Position numbers and translations under genes: made by a program. The notes under the pieces were generated by a model. It saw nothing but the letters and a program-made list of their open reading frames with translations, searched no databases and was not told where the DNA came from. From Planctomycetota bacterium (lineage in GTDB: Bacteria; Planctomycetota; UBA11346), in NCBI GenBank assembly GCA_013816645.1, contig JACDEC010000085.1:1-9792 (forward strand): DNA of 9,792 bases, given 5' to 3'. Positions 1 through 6,360 of this stretch are shown piece by piece (within the stretch, counting starts at the first letter, position 1; each line of letters begins with the position of its first letter).

Positions 1-782
1 TTGGGCGTCTCGTCGAGCACCACGTACTCGGTGTCCTCGCGCGCGGGCGGCGGGCGCTTGTCCGCCGTCTTGAACTGCGAAGCGCCCAGGTCGGCTTCGG
101 TCTCGGCCCCGGCGACCCCGCTGGGGACCTGGGGCGGCCGCTGTTTGGCCGCCGCGGCGGCGAACAGGTCGGAGCCGATGCTGAGCTGGCGGAAGCCGAG
201 CAACCGGCCTTCGCCGACCAAGGCGACGCGCGTCGCCTGCGAACCGATGTCGACGAGCAGCGCGAGTTCGTCGCCCTGGGTGACCGGCGCGGCGAGCGTC
301 GCGTTGTAGAGCGCCGCGGCGCCGACGTGCACGCGCCGCGCGGTGACGCCGGCCTGGCTCAGCTCGGCGATGAAGGCGTGGATCTGGGCGGGCTGGGCGA
401 GCGCGCAGCCGTGGATCAGCTCGTCGCCAGCCAGCGGGATCGCCATGTGGTCGGCGGCGAGCTCGCCGGTGGTGTCGGCGTGCTGGAGCAGTTCCAGACG
501 CAGCAGCTTGGTCAGCCGCTCGGGCGGCATTGGCAGGGTCGCGACGAAGCGCACCAGGATGTTGTGCTCGGCGTCGGCCACGCACAGCGTGCCGCGCGAG
601 AACCCGACCAGGCTGTCGAGTTCGCTGAGCACCACCGGGAGCGGGCGCTGCTCGCCGTCGGGCAGCCGACGCTGGACGGTGGCGTGCGACAGCACCTGCC
701 AGCCGCCGCCGGCGGTCGGGGACAGCGCGATCGCCCGCGCCGAGGCGTGGCCGATGTCGAGACCGATGAACCGGGGAGCCAT
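1..782 (-). CDS. pilM: PilM-like actin-fold ATPase of a type IV pilus / type II secretion system (3' end outside window)
   Basis: Partial gene: 260 codons are visible, reading from the ATG at 782 to the left edge with no stop. PilM proteins are cytoplasmic, FtsA-like ATP-binding proteins that join the inner-membrane PilN/PilO complex to the pilus motor. The N-terminus FIGLDIGHASARAIAL (residues 5-20) fits the first phosphate-binding strand of the actin fold. Residues 80-100 (VATLPMPPERLTKLLRLELL) match the PilM segment in which a conserved LPMP turn precedes a helix. DIGSQATRVALVGEGRLLGF (178-197) followed by QLSIGSDLF matches the second phosphate-binding motif. After this comes a Pro/Ala/Lys-rich, probably disordered stretch (about 207-252), which is unusual within this fold. 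The start overlaps the secretin stop by one base (TGATG), so translation is probably coupled. The family call is fairly sure; which machine it serves is inferred from the secretin next to it. Confidence 0.82.
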   Translation of the reverse strand, partial: MAPRFIGLDIGHASARAIALSPTAGGGWQVLSHATVQRRLPDGEQRPLPVVLSELDSLVGFSRGTLCVADAEHNILVRFVATLPMPPERLTKLLRLELLQHADTTGELAADHMAIPLAGDELIHGCALAQPAQIHAFIAELSQAGVTARRVHVGAAALYNATLAAPVTQGDELALLVDIGSQATRVALVGEGRLLGFRQLSIGSDLFAAAAAKQRPPQVPSGVAGAETEADLGASQFKTADKRPPPAREDTEYVVLDETP

Positions 783-3106
783 CAGCGCCCGCGCCCCCGC
801 TGCCATTCCGCCGTGGGCGCCGGAGCGTCGGCGCTCTGCTTGCGCGCGGCCTCCTCCTTGACCCGCGCCTCGACCGCGGCCGCGACTTCCGGCTTCATGG
901 TGATGCGAGCGTGGTCGCGCAGCATGCGCACCTCGTCGCCGACCTGGGCACCGTTGGGGTCGATGATCCGGGCGGTGACGAAGATCACCAGGTTGGCGCG
1001 CGATTTCTGATTGTTGTCGCGGCGGAACAGGTGGCCGAGCAACGGAATGCGCGAGATGAACGGGACGCCGGTCCGGTCATCCTGATCGAGCGCGGACACC
1101 AGGCCGCCGAGGGCGATGGTCTGGCCGTTCTGAACATGCAGCAGGGTCTCGAGCTTGCGGTCGTCGAACTCCGGTCGCTCGACCTGGACGGTGATGACCT
1201 GCGCGTTGGGCGACGGCTGGTAGGAGAAGTCCACCGGGCGCAGGCGGCGCAGCTGACGGACGCGCGGCAGCACGCGCAGCGTGATGACGTCGCTGTTGCG
1301 CGCGACCGACGGGATGATCTTGAGGCTGATCTCCTCCTTGTCGACGGCGAGCTGGGGACGCAGCACGACTGACTGCGAGGTCACCACCGTGCCGTTGTTA
1401 CCGACCGCGTTCTGGGTGCTCTGGCTCTCAGTGGTGTAGCTCTCGACGTAGCTGACGTCGTTCTCGAGCGCCAGCAGGCCGGTGGCGTTGTTGAGGGTGA
1501 GGATCTTCGGCTCGGCGAGCGAGTTGACCTTGCCCTTGGTCTCGAGCGCGCGCAGGGTCGCGCCGAGGAACTCGCCGCTGAGCTGGCCGGTGACGCCCGA
1601 GACGATCAGTCCTGCGGGGAGCGTACCGGTGAGCGGCGCCGCGTTGGTACCGCCGGCGTTGTTGGTGCCGCCCTCGCCGGCGAAATCACCGTCCTGGAAT
1701 CGACCGGACCAGTCGACGCCGAGATCGAGGCCGCTGTCCTCGCGCACCAGTACGAAGCGCGCTTCGATCAGCACCTGCACGCTGTTGTAGTCGAGCGCGT
1801 GCATCAGCCGCTTGACCTCGGCGATCGCGCCTGGCGTGGCGCGCACGAAGATGCAGTTGGACTTGCGGTCGAGGTAGATCTGGCCCTCGGTCGGCCAGCC
1901 GACGATCAGGTTGGGGATCTCCTCGAGGAACTTCTCGAGGTCGGAAGCGACCTCGCCGGCTTCGCCCTGCTGCTGCGGGGCCGCGAAGGGATTCTGCTGG
2001 CCGCCACCGCCTCCGCCGCCACTTCCACCACCCCCGCTGCTGTTCTGCTGGGTCTGAACCGTCAACTTGGCGAGCACGTCGGTCAGGCCCGATTCGAGAC
2101 GGATGATCGCGGTTTCGAGCACCGTGCTGGTCGCGCTCGACACGTAGACCGTGCCGGCGACGTAGCTGTAGCGCAGGCTGACCTGGCGGGCGATGATCGA
2201 CAGCACGTTGTCGATGGTCTCGTCCTTGACGTTGAGGGTGACGGTTTCGCCGCCGATGGCGCTGTCGAGCAGGATGTAGTTGATGCCGGCGACCGCGAAC
2301 AGGTCCTCGATGACCAGGCGCACGTCCACCGCCTGCTGAACCATGTCGATGCGCTCGCGCAGCTTGGCGCGCACCCGCAGCTTCTCGATCTCGTCGATGT
2401 CCTCGTCGAAGACCACGATGGTGCGCGCGATCTTGTCCTTCTCGCGCGGCATGATGAGCTTGTCGATGACCTCGTTGATGACCTCGCGGCTGCGCACGTC
2501 CTTCTCGTACTCGAGCACCTTGCGCTCGCGGTTGACCGCCTTCGACAGCTGCTTGAGGTAGCCGAGCTTGGCGCGCAGCACGGCGACGTGCCCGGGGTGG
2601 TCCTTGAGGATGGCGTCGCAGGCCTCGACGGCTTCGCCGAGGCGATGCTGGGCCGCGAAGTAGGCGGCGACATCCAGGCGCCGCTCGACCGCCTCCTCGG
2701 CGAGCCGGCGGGCGGCTTCGGCGTCGTGATCGGCGGACAGATTGCTGGCTTCGGCCTGCAGTTCGAGCGCGGCGCGGATCTGCTGCTCGAGTTCGCTGAT
2801 GCGCAGGGCGAGCAGGTGCTGGCGGACGACGTCGTTCTCGGGATGCCGGCGCAGGTGGTCCTCGAGCAGCGCGCTGGCTTCGGCGCGCTGGCCGCTGGCG
2901 GCCAGTTCGTTGGCGCGGGTCACCACCTCGTCGCTGCTGCGCCCAGCGGGATCCTCGATCGCCACCGGCAGCGGCGCCGGCTCGACCATCGGCGCCGCCT
3001 CGGGAATCGGCGCTGGCGCCGGCGTCTCCTCGGCCCAGGCGCCGACCGCGAGGGCGGCCAACGTCGGGACGAGCAGCAGGCGTACGGCGGGAGAAAACCT
3101 CTTCAT
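782..3106 (-). CDS. Type IV pilus / type II secretion secretin with N-terminal TPR-like region
   Basis: 774-residue outer-membrane secretin (GspD/PilQ family), forming the ring-shaped pore for a pilus or secreted proteins. The ATG at 3106 is chosen because it opens a signal peptide (MKRFSPAVRLLLVPTLAALA, cleavage near AWA-EE at 25) and has GGAG 5 nt upstream; the frame stays open further upstream, but that stretch has no secretory character. Order: Pro/Ala linker (28-50); helical TPR-like region (55-190); charged, probably coiled-coil helix (191-258); N0/STN-type domain (259-323, DVRLVIEDLFAVAGINYILL); N1-like domain (about 327-440) interrupted by a Gly/Gln-rich insert (351-380); secretin barrel (444-714). 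The barrel holds VQVLIEARFVLV (443-454), AEPKILTLNN (531-540) and the signature VPFISRIPLLGHLFR (681-695). A charged 60-residue tail follows. Architecture and the following pilM resemble the Akkermansia Amuc_1098-type pilus secretin, from memory of that family. PilQ versus GspD cannot be decided here, so no symbol is given. Confidence 0.93.
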   Translation of the reverse strand: MKRFSPAVRLLLVPTLAALAVGAWAEETPAPAPIPEAAPMVEPAPLPVAIEDPAGRSSDEVVTRANELAASGQRAEASALLEDHLRRHPENDVVRQHLLALRISELEQQIRAALELQAEASNLSADHDAEAARRLAEEAVERRLDVAAYFAAQHRLGEAVEACDAILKDHPGHVAVLRAKLGYLKQLSKAVNRERKVLEYEKDVRSREVINEVIDKLIMPREKDKIARTIVVFDEDIDEIEKLRVRAKLRERIDMVQQAVDVRLVIEDLFAVAGINYILLDSAIGGETVTLNVKDETIDNVLSIIARQVSLRYSYVAGTVYVSSATSTVLETAIIRLESGLTDVLAKLTVQTQQNSSGGGGSGGGGGGGQQNPFAAPQQQGEAGEVASDLEKFLEEIPNLIVGWPTEGQIYLDRKSNCIFVRATPGAIAEVKRLMHALDYNSVQVLIEARFVLVREDSGLDLGVDWSGRFQDGDFAGEGGTNNAGGTNAAPLTGTLPAGLIVSGVTGQLSGEFLGATLRALETKGKVNSLAEPKILTLNNATGLLALENDVSYVESYTTESQSTQNAVGNNGTVVTSQSVVLRPQLAVDKEEISLKIIPSVARNSDVITLRVLPRVRQLRRLRPVDFSYQPSPNAQVITVQVERPEFDDRKLETLLHVQNGQTIALGGLVSALDQDDRTGVPFISRIPLLGHLFRRDNNQKSRANLVIFVTARIIDPNGAQVGDEVRMLRDHARITMKPEVAAAVEARVKEEAARKQSADAPAPTAEWQRGRGR

Positions 3107-3111
3107 GCCAG

Positions 3112-3115
3112 CTCC
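3112..3115 (-). promoter_or_regulatory. Ribosome binding site of the secretin gene
   Basis: On the minus strand this reads GGAG, followed by CTGGC and the ATG at 3106 (5-nt spacer). It supports the 3106 start over longer in-frame options. Confidence 0.6.
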
Positions 3116-3119
3116 GGGT

Positions 3120-3145
3120 CGACGCTTGCGATGCGGCAAGTGTCG
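3120..3145. promoter_or_regulatory. 10-bp imperfect inverted repeat next to the secretin ribosome binding site
   Basis: Arms 3120-3129 and 3136-3145 (plus strand CGACGCTTGC and GCAAGTGTCG) pair across a 6-base loop. The only non-Watson-Crick position is 3124/3141, G·U in plus-strand RNA and A·C in minus-strand RNA. In the secretin transcript the hairpin would end 4 nt upstream of the GGAG, so it could affect translation initiation; alternatively it is a DNA operator. The repeat is seen in the sequence; the function is inferred. Confidence 0.4.
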
Positions 3146-3162
3146 GTAAGTGTTGCGCTTAC
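3146..3162. repeat. Inverted repeat GTAAG-N7-CTTAC in the divergent region
   Basis: A 5-bp perfect inverted repeat with a 7-base spacer, starting directly after the 3120-3145 hairpin. It lies in the most AT-rich part of the divergent region between the secretin and gcvT. It could be a protein-binding half-site pair; 5 bp alone is weak evidence. Confidence 0.25.
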
Positions 3163-3172
3163 ACGATAAGTA

Positions 3173-3191
3173 GATTGCCTTCGATGCAATC
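3173..3191. repeat. Inverted repeat GATTGC-N7-GCAATC in the divergent region
   Basis: A 6-bp perfect inverted repeat with a 7-base spacer. It has the same spacer length as the repeat at 3146-3162 but a different arm sequence, and the two centres are 28 bp apart. On the minus strand a weak promoter-like pair runs through it: TTGCAT at 3189-3184 and TATCGT at 3168-3163, spacer 15. It is therefore a plausible operator over the secretin promoter, not demonstrated. Confidence 0.3.
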
Positions 3192-3275
3192 CCGTCACCA
3201 ACTGTCCGAGCGCGCGTGTGCATCGCCGGCGCGCTCCGCGAGGATCGCGGGGATGACGTCCGTAAGCAGAACGCC

Positions 3276-3281
3276 GGAGAG
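3276..3281 (+). promoter_or_regulatory. Ribosome binding site deciding the gcvT start
   Basis: GGAGAG with a 7-nt spacer to the GTG at 3289. This is a better match and spacing than anything before the in-frame ATGs at 3184 and 3253 (the latter has only GAGGAT at 3240-3245), and it supports the shorter GcvT product. Confidence 0.55.
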
Positions 3282-3288
3282 ACCGCCT

Positions 3289-4359
3289 GTGACCCGACGT
3301 ACTCCGCTCCATGCCGTCCAGCGCGCGGACGGGGGCAAGCTCATCGACTTCCATGGCTGGGAGATGCCGGTGCAGTTCGCCGGCATCAACGCCGAGCACC
3401 AGGCGGTACGGACGGCCTGCGGCGTGTTCGATCTCGGGCACATGGGTCGTCTGCATGTGGACGGCGCTGGAGCCCTGGCCTTTCTCGCTCGTCAGGTCTG
3501 CCGGTCGTTGGCGGGCATGACCCCCGGCCAGGTGCGCTACGGCATGGTCCTGGCCGAGGACGGCACCGTCGAGGACGACGTGCTCGTCAGCTGCGAAGCC
3601 GCCGACGCCTGGCACGTCGTGGTCAACGCCTCCAACAAGGACCGGGTGCTCGAACTGTGGCGGCCTGGCCTGCCCACGGATGTCCGGCTCGACGACCTCA
3701 GCGATGCGCAGGCGATGCTCGCCGTGCAGGGGCCGCAGGCGGCCCAGCTGCTCGCCGGCCTCGGGCTCGACGGCACCACCCTGAAATACTACCAGTTCGC
3801 CGACCGCGCCTGGCGCGGCACCAGCGTGCGCGTGAGCCGGACCGGTTACACCGGCGAGGACGGCTTCGAGTGTTTCCTGCCCGCCGCGCATGCCGAGGAG
3901 CTCTGGCGCGCGGTACGATCGGCGGGGGCGACGGCCTGCGGCCTGGGCGCGCGCGACACCCTGCGACTGGAAGCGGGCATGCCGTTGTACGGCAATGAGC
4001 TCGATCGCTCCGTGACCCCGGTCGATGCCGGGCTGGCCTTCGCGATCAACAAGCAGGGCGGCTTCGTCGGCGCGCCGCGGGTGCTCGCCCAGCTCGCCGA
4101 GGGCGCGCAGCGCCGCCTGGTCGGCCTGCGCATGCGCGACAAACGCGTTCCCCGGCACGGCTACGCCGTGTTCAGCGCGGACGCGGAGGTCGGCCGGGTG
4201 ACCTCCGGCACCCTGTCCCCGACCCTCGGCCAGGCCATCGGCATGGCCTACGTGCCGATCGACCTGGCGTCTGCCGGCACGCAGGTCGAGGTCGATGTCC
4301 GCGGCACCCGTTGCCCTGCAGAGGTCGTGGCCCTGCCGTTCTATAAGCGCGGGCGCTGA
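3289..4359 (+). CDS. gcvT: Aminomethyltransferase (glycine cleavage system T protein)
   Basis: 356 residues from the GTG at 3289, close to the roughly 360 usual for GcvT. The protein takes the aminomethyl group from lipoylated H protein, passes the one-carbon unit to tetrahydrofolate and releases ammonia, in the cytoplasm. Visible family features: TRRTPLHAV start (2-10); KLIDFHGWEMPVQF (17-30); GVFDLGHMGRL (45-55); EDD at 95-97 carrying the conserved catalytic Asp; NASNKDRVLELW (113-124); AVQGPQA (145-151); RTGYTGEDGFE (184-194); GARDTLRLEAGMPLYGNEL (220-238); and the C-terminal barrel with GRVTSGTLSPTLGQAIGMAYV (302-322). The GTG is preferred because GGAGAG precedes it and the product then starts where the family starts; ATGs at 3253 and 3184 would add 12 or 35 residues of no family character. 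No gcvH or gcvP lies in the window. Divergent from the secretin gene. Confidence 0.95.
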   Translation: MTRRTPLHAVQRADGGKLIDFHGWEMPVQFAGINAEHQAVRTACGVFDLGHMGRLHVDGAGALAFLARQVCRSLAGMTPGQVRYGMVLAEDGTVEDDVLVSCEAADAWHVVVNASNKDRVLELWRPGLPTDVRLDDLSDAQAMLAVQGPQAAQLLAGLGLDGTTLKYYQFADRAWRGTSVRVSRTGYTGEDGFECFLPAAHAEELWRAVRSAGATACGLGARDTLRLEAGMPLYGNELDRSVTPVDAGLAFAINKQGGFVGAPRVLAQLAEGAQRRLVGLRMRDKRVPRHGYAVFSADAEVGRVTSGTLSPTLGQAIGMAYVPIDLASAGTQVEVDVRGTRCPAEVVALPFYKRGR

Positions 4360-4367
4360 AGCCGAAG

Positions 4368-4382
4368 CCGCTCACCCAGCGG
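4368..4382 (+). terminator. Small hairpin after gcvT, weak terminator candidate
   Basis: CCGCT-CACCC-AGCGG forms a 5-bp stem beginning 8 nt after the gcvT stop. No T-run follows, so it does not fit a classic intrinsic terminator. The rest of the 150-bp gap up to 4509 shows nothing else clear apart from the next gene's ribosome binding site. Confidence 0.2.
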
Positions 4383-4499
4383 GGAAATGCCACAAGCGTC
4401 GCCAATCGGGACGCCATGATGCCGCCCGCCACCGTCGCCGGGCCAGCACCCAGTAAGGCCAGCCCGCTCTCGGCGTCTCCAGCCGATCCCCGTCCTTCC

Positions 4500-4504
4500 A
4501 GGAG
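4500..4504 (+). promoter_or_regulatory. Ribosome binding site of the lipoprotein gene
   Basis: AGGAG with a 5-nt spacer (CCTCC) before the ATG at 4510. It fixes the start that gives a complete lipoprotein signal. Confidence 0.6.
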
Positions 4505-4509
4505 CCTCC

Positions 4510-5856
4510 ATGTCTGCGTCCCGCATCCGTCGAATCGGTTTCGTCGCCTTCGGCCTGCTCCTGATCTCGGGCTGCGAGAAGACCGCCGATGCGCTGTCGA
4601 CCCGCTCGGGCAATTACGTGTTCCAGGCCACCAGCGTTTCCAGCCCTTCGAGCGCCCCCAGTCCCTATTGGGGCGATCACCTGACGCGCCCGGGCGACAC
4701 CTTCCCGGCGATCATCGGCAGCGATGGCCGCTTCTCGATCTCCGGGTTGCGGGTCAGCGGCTACAGCACCCCCGGCGCGGCGATGACCGCCGGCAACTCG
4801 AGGTGGACTGGTGGCACCACCCACCTGACCACCGCGGGATCCGATCCTGCCTTCTTCACCACCAGCGGCGGCTTCTCGGCCACCGACAGCATCAACATCA
4901 ACGACAACGCCCTGCTCTCCGGCAGCATCGCCACCACCGCGACCCGTACCTCGCCAGCCACGGTGCTCGCCGACACCGTGACCTTCAATCTCCGCCAGCG
5001 CCCATCGCTGAGCGGGACCGGCGCCGGCCGCTACCGATTCACCACCACAGCGGTTACCTCCGACCCCGCGGTCCTCCCGCTGTTGGTCGCGCCGGTCCAA
5101 TCCACCGCGGACATCCTGCTGTCCAACGACGGTACCACGACCGTCAATGTCGACCCCACGTCGAGCGCCAACGAATCGGTGGCGACATTCCTTATCGATC
5201 CGGACACCCTGGTCGGGCAGTACAGCAGCTTCAATGACTCCGACCCCCTTCAGATCCGCAGCTTCCCCATCACCATGGACCTCTCCGGAATCGGCGCCGC
5301 TCGAGTCGTCAGCGCGGCCGCCTGGACGGTGCTGCGCAGGAACACGACCACGACGACGCTCCAGGAGGAGGACTACGACTTCTCGGTCAAACCGCTGTCG
5401 TTCTTCCTGACCTTCAATGCCGCCGTCTTCGAGATCTTTGACGGCAACACCATCGTGCCAACCCAGGTCCCGGCGACCTGGCAGAGCTTCGTCAATCGCG
5501 TCGATACTGCGGTCGATGCGGACCAGACGGTGCTCGCCGATATCTTCGGCACCTCGGTGGTCACCACCAGCGGCACCGAACTGACCAATGTCGAGATGCG
5601 CCTCGATACCGAGACCGCGTTCGGCACCCTCGATACGTCCGACCTGCGCATCCCGATCGGTGAAGCTGGCGGCAACAAGCTGGTCTACGCCTACCGCGAA
5701 ATGACCCCGAGCGATGGTTCGATCCACCAGGGCCTGGTCACCACCATCACCTTCGAGTTCAACTACACCGGCACCACGCTGAGCAGCGGATCCCTGACCT
5801 TCGCATCAACCGGCGGCACCGCCACGCAAACGTTCACGATCAACGCCAAGGAATGA
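4510..5856 (+). CDS. Hypothetical lipoprotein, Thr/Ser-rich and beta-rich
   Basis: 448 residues; family not recognised. The N-terminus is a type II signal peptide: basic RIRRIG, hydrophobic FVAFGLLLI, then lipobox ISGC with Cys22 as the predicted lipidated residue, followed by EK. The mature protein should be anchored to a membrane and face the periplasm or outside. Its composition (many Thr, Ser, Asp and Val, alternating polar and hydrophobic residues, little predicted helix) suggests mostly beta structure. Recognisable stretches such as SDGRFSISGLRVSGYSTPG (71-89) and the ending GGTATQTFTINAKE (435-448) do not match a domain I know. No Cys remains after the lipidated one. Strong G/C at third positions and AGGAG before the ATG support a real gene. 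Its stop overlaps the next start (ATGA), so the two are probably co-translated. Function unknown. Confidence 0.8.
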   Translation: MSASRIRRIGFVAFGLLLISGCEKTADALSTRSGNYVFQATSVSSPSSAPSPYWGDHLTRPGDTFPAIIGSDGRFSISGLRVSGYSTPGAAMTAGNSRWTGGTTHLTTAGSDPAFFTTSGGFSATDSININDNALLSGSIATTATRTSPATVLADTVTFNLRQRPSLSGTGAGRYRFTTTAVTSDPAVLPLLVAPVQSTADILLSNDGTTTVNVDPTSSANESVATFLIDPDTLVGQYSSFNDSDPLQIRSFPITMDLSGIGAARVVSAAAWTVLRRNTTTTTLQEEDYDFSVKPLSFFLTFNAAVFEIFDGNTIVPTQVPATWQSFVNRVDTAVDADQTVLADIFGTSVVTTSGTELTNVEMRLDTETAFGTLDTSDLRIPIGEAGGNKLVYAYREMTPSDGSIHQGLVTTITFEFNYTGTTLSSGSLTFASTGGTATQTFTINAKE

Positions 5857-6356
5857 GCGCTCGTCGCGGATTCGTGCTCGTGGCACTTGCCGCGTTCGGC
5901 GTGATCGGCGCCGCCTCGCTGGGCACGGCCAGGTCGGCGAAGGCTGATCCGCAGGCATTGGCCGTGGATCAAGTCGATGCCACGCCTTCATCCGCTCGCG
6001 AAACGCGCGCCGAGCCGATCAGCGCGCCTGTGACCGACGCTGGCCCGGGCGCCGATCGACCCGTCGCCGATCGACTCGTTCTTGCCGGCGACACCCTGGC
6101 GAGCGCGGCGAGCGTGTCGCCGGCCAGCGCAACGGCCGGCGGTACGAAGAACGGCAATCGTGCAGCGGAGCCTCAGTCCGATCCAGGTTCGGCTGAGCGC
6201 GTGCCGACCCGGAATGATGCCGCCGGCGACGCGCTGCGTGCGCTCGATCGTGCGCTGGGCAGCGGTGGCGACCGCTCACCGCCCGGGTTCAACGCTCCGG
6301 CCAACGTTCCTGGCGGTTCCCAGGTGCTCGGCGCGCCGCCAGCCGGAGTCGGCTAA
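5853..6356 (+). CDS. Hypothetical Ala-rich exported or membrane-anchored protein
   Basis: 167 residues, family not recognised. The start MSARRGFVLVALAAFGVIGA has two Arg then a hydrophobic run to about residue 23, followed by ARSAKADP; this is a signal peptide (possible ARSAKA cleavage) or a single N-terminal membrane anchor. The remainder is low-complexity Ala/Asp/Pro/Gly/Ser without Cys or recognisable motifs and looks disordered. It contains a short ADRPV-ADRLV tandem repeat (residues 67-76). The ATG at 5853 overlaps the lipoprotein stop by 4 bases (ATGA), the main argument for a real, coupled gene; there is no clear separate ribosome binding site. Third-position G/C is somewhat weaker than in its neighbours. 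It ends 4 bp before a convergent stop. The product could be a linker-like partner of the lipoprotein; this is inference only. Confidence 0.6.
   Translation: MSARRGFVLVALAAFGVIGAASLGTARSAKADPQALAVDQVDATPSSARETRAEPISAPVTDAGPGADRPVADRLVLAGDTLASAASVSPASATAGGTKNGNRAAEPQSDPGSAERVPTRNDAAGDALRALDRALGSGGDRSPPGFNAPANVPGGSQVLGAPPAGVG
6051..6080 (+). repeat. Two-copy 15-bp tandem repeat within the Ala-rich exported protein gene
   Basis: Units at 6051-6065 and 6066-6080 share GCCGATCGAC and differ at two bases in the remaining five. They encode ADRPV and ADRLV. Probably a small duplication in a low-complexity segment. Confidence 0.6.
6341..6354. terminator. Small hairpin at the convergent gene ends, weak terminator candidate
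   Basis: AGCCG-GAGT-CGGCT gives a 5-bp stem with a 4-base loop, ending on the first base of the TAA stop of the plus-strand gene, just before the convergent stop at 6361. There is no T-run on either side. It is the only hairpin I see where the two convergent transcripts must end. Confidence 0.22.
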
Positions 6357-6360
6357 CCGT

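Noticed and set aside
327..1010. A plus-strand frame of 227 codons covering the pilM/secretin junction
   Set aside because: It crosses two genes on the other strand that have clear family motifs and a normal overlapping junction, and its own product has no recognisable feature.
1799..3169. A 456-codon open frame on the plus strand, antisense to the secretin gene
   Set aside because: Its translation is a monotonous Asp/Leu/Val/Gly/Arg mix with no domain, and it mirrors the codon positions of the secretin, whose domains are unmistakable. Long antisense frames are expected at this base composition because stops are rare.
3107..3252. A longer N-terminus for gcvT (TTG at 3175, ATG at 3184 or 3253) or for the secretin (start at 3223)
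   Set aside because: The extensions have no family similarity. The secretin one would bury the signal peptide inside the protein, and each chosen start has a better ribosome binding site.
4441..4463. A 7-base direct repeat GGCCAGC (4441-4447 and 4457-4463) upstream of the lipoprotein gene
   Set aside because: It is too short and GC-rich to stand out from chance in this composition, and no promoter-like or mobile-element context accompanies it.
4372..5727. A 451-codon open frame on the minus strand, antisense to the lipoprotein gene
   Set aside because: It is rich in Gly/Arg/Asp/Val without motifs, whereas the plus-strand gene has a ribosome binding site, a lipobox and strong third-position G/C. 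Since the lipoprotein itself is unrecognised, this rejection is slightly less certain than the others.
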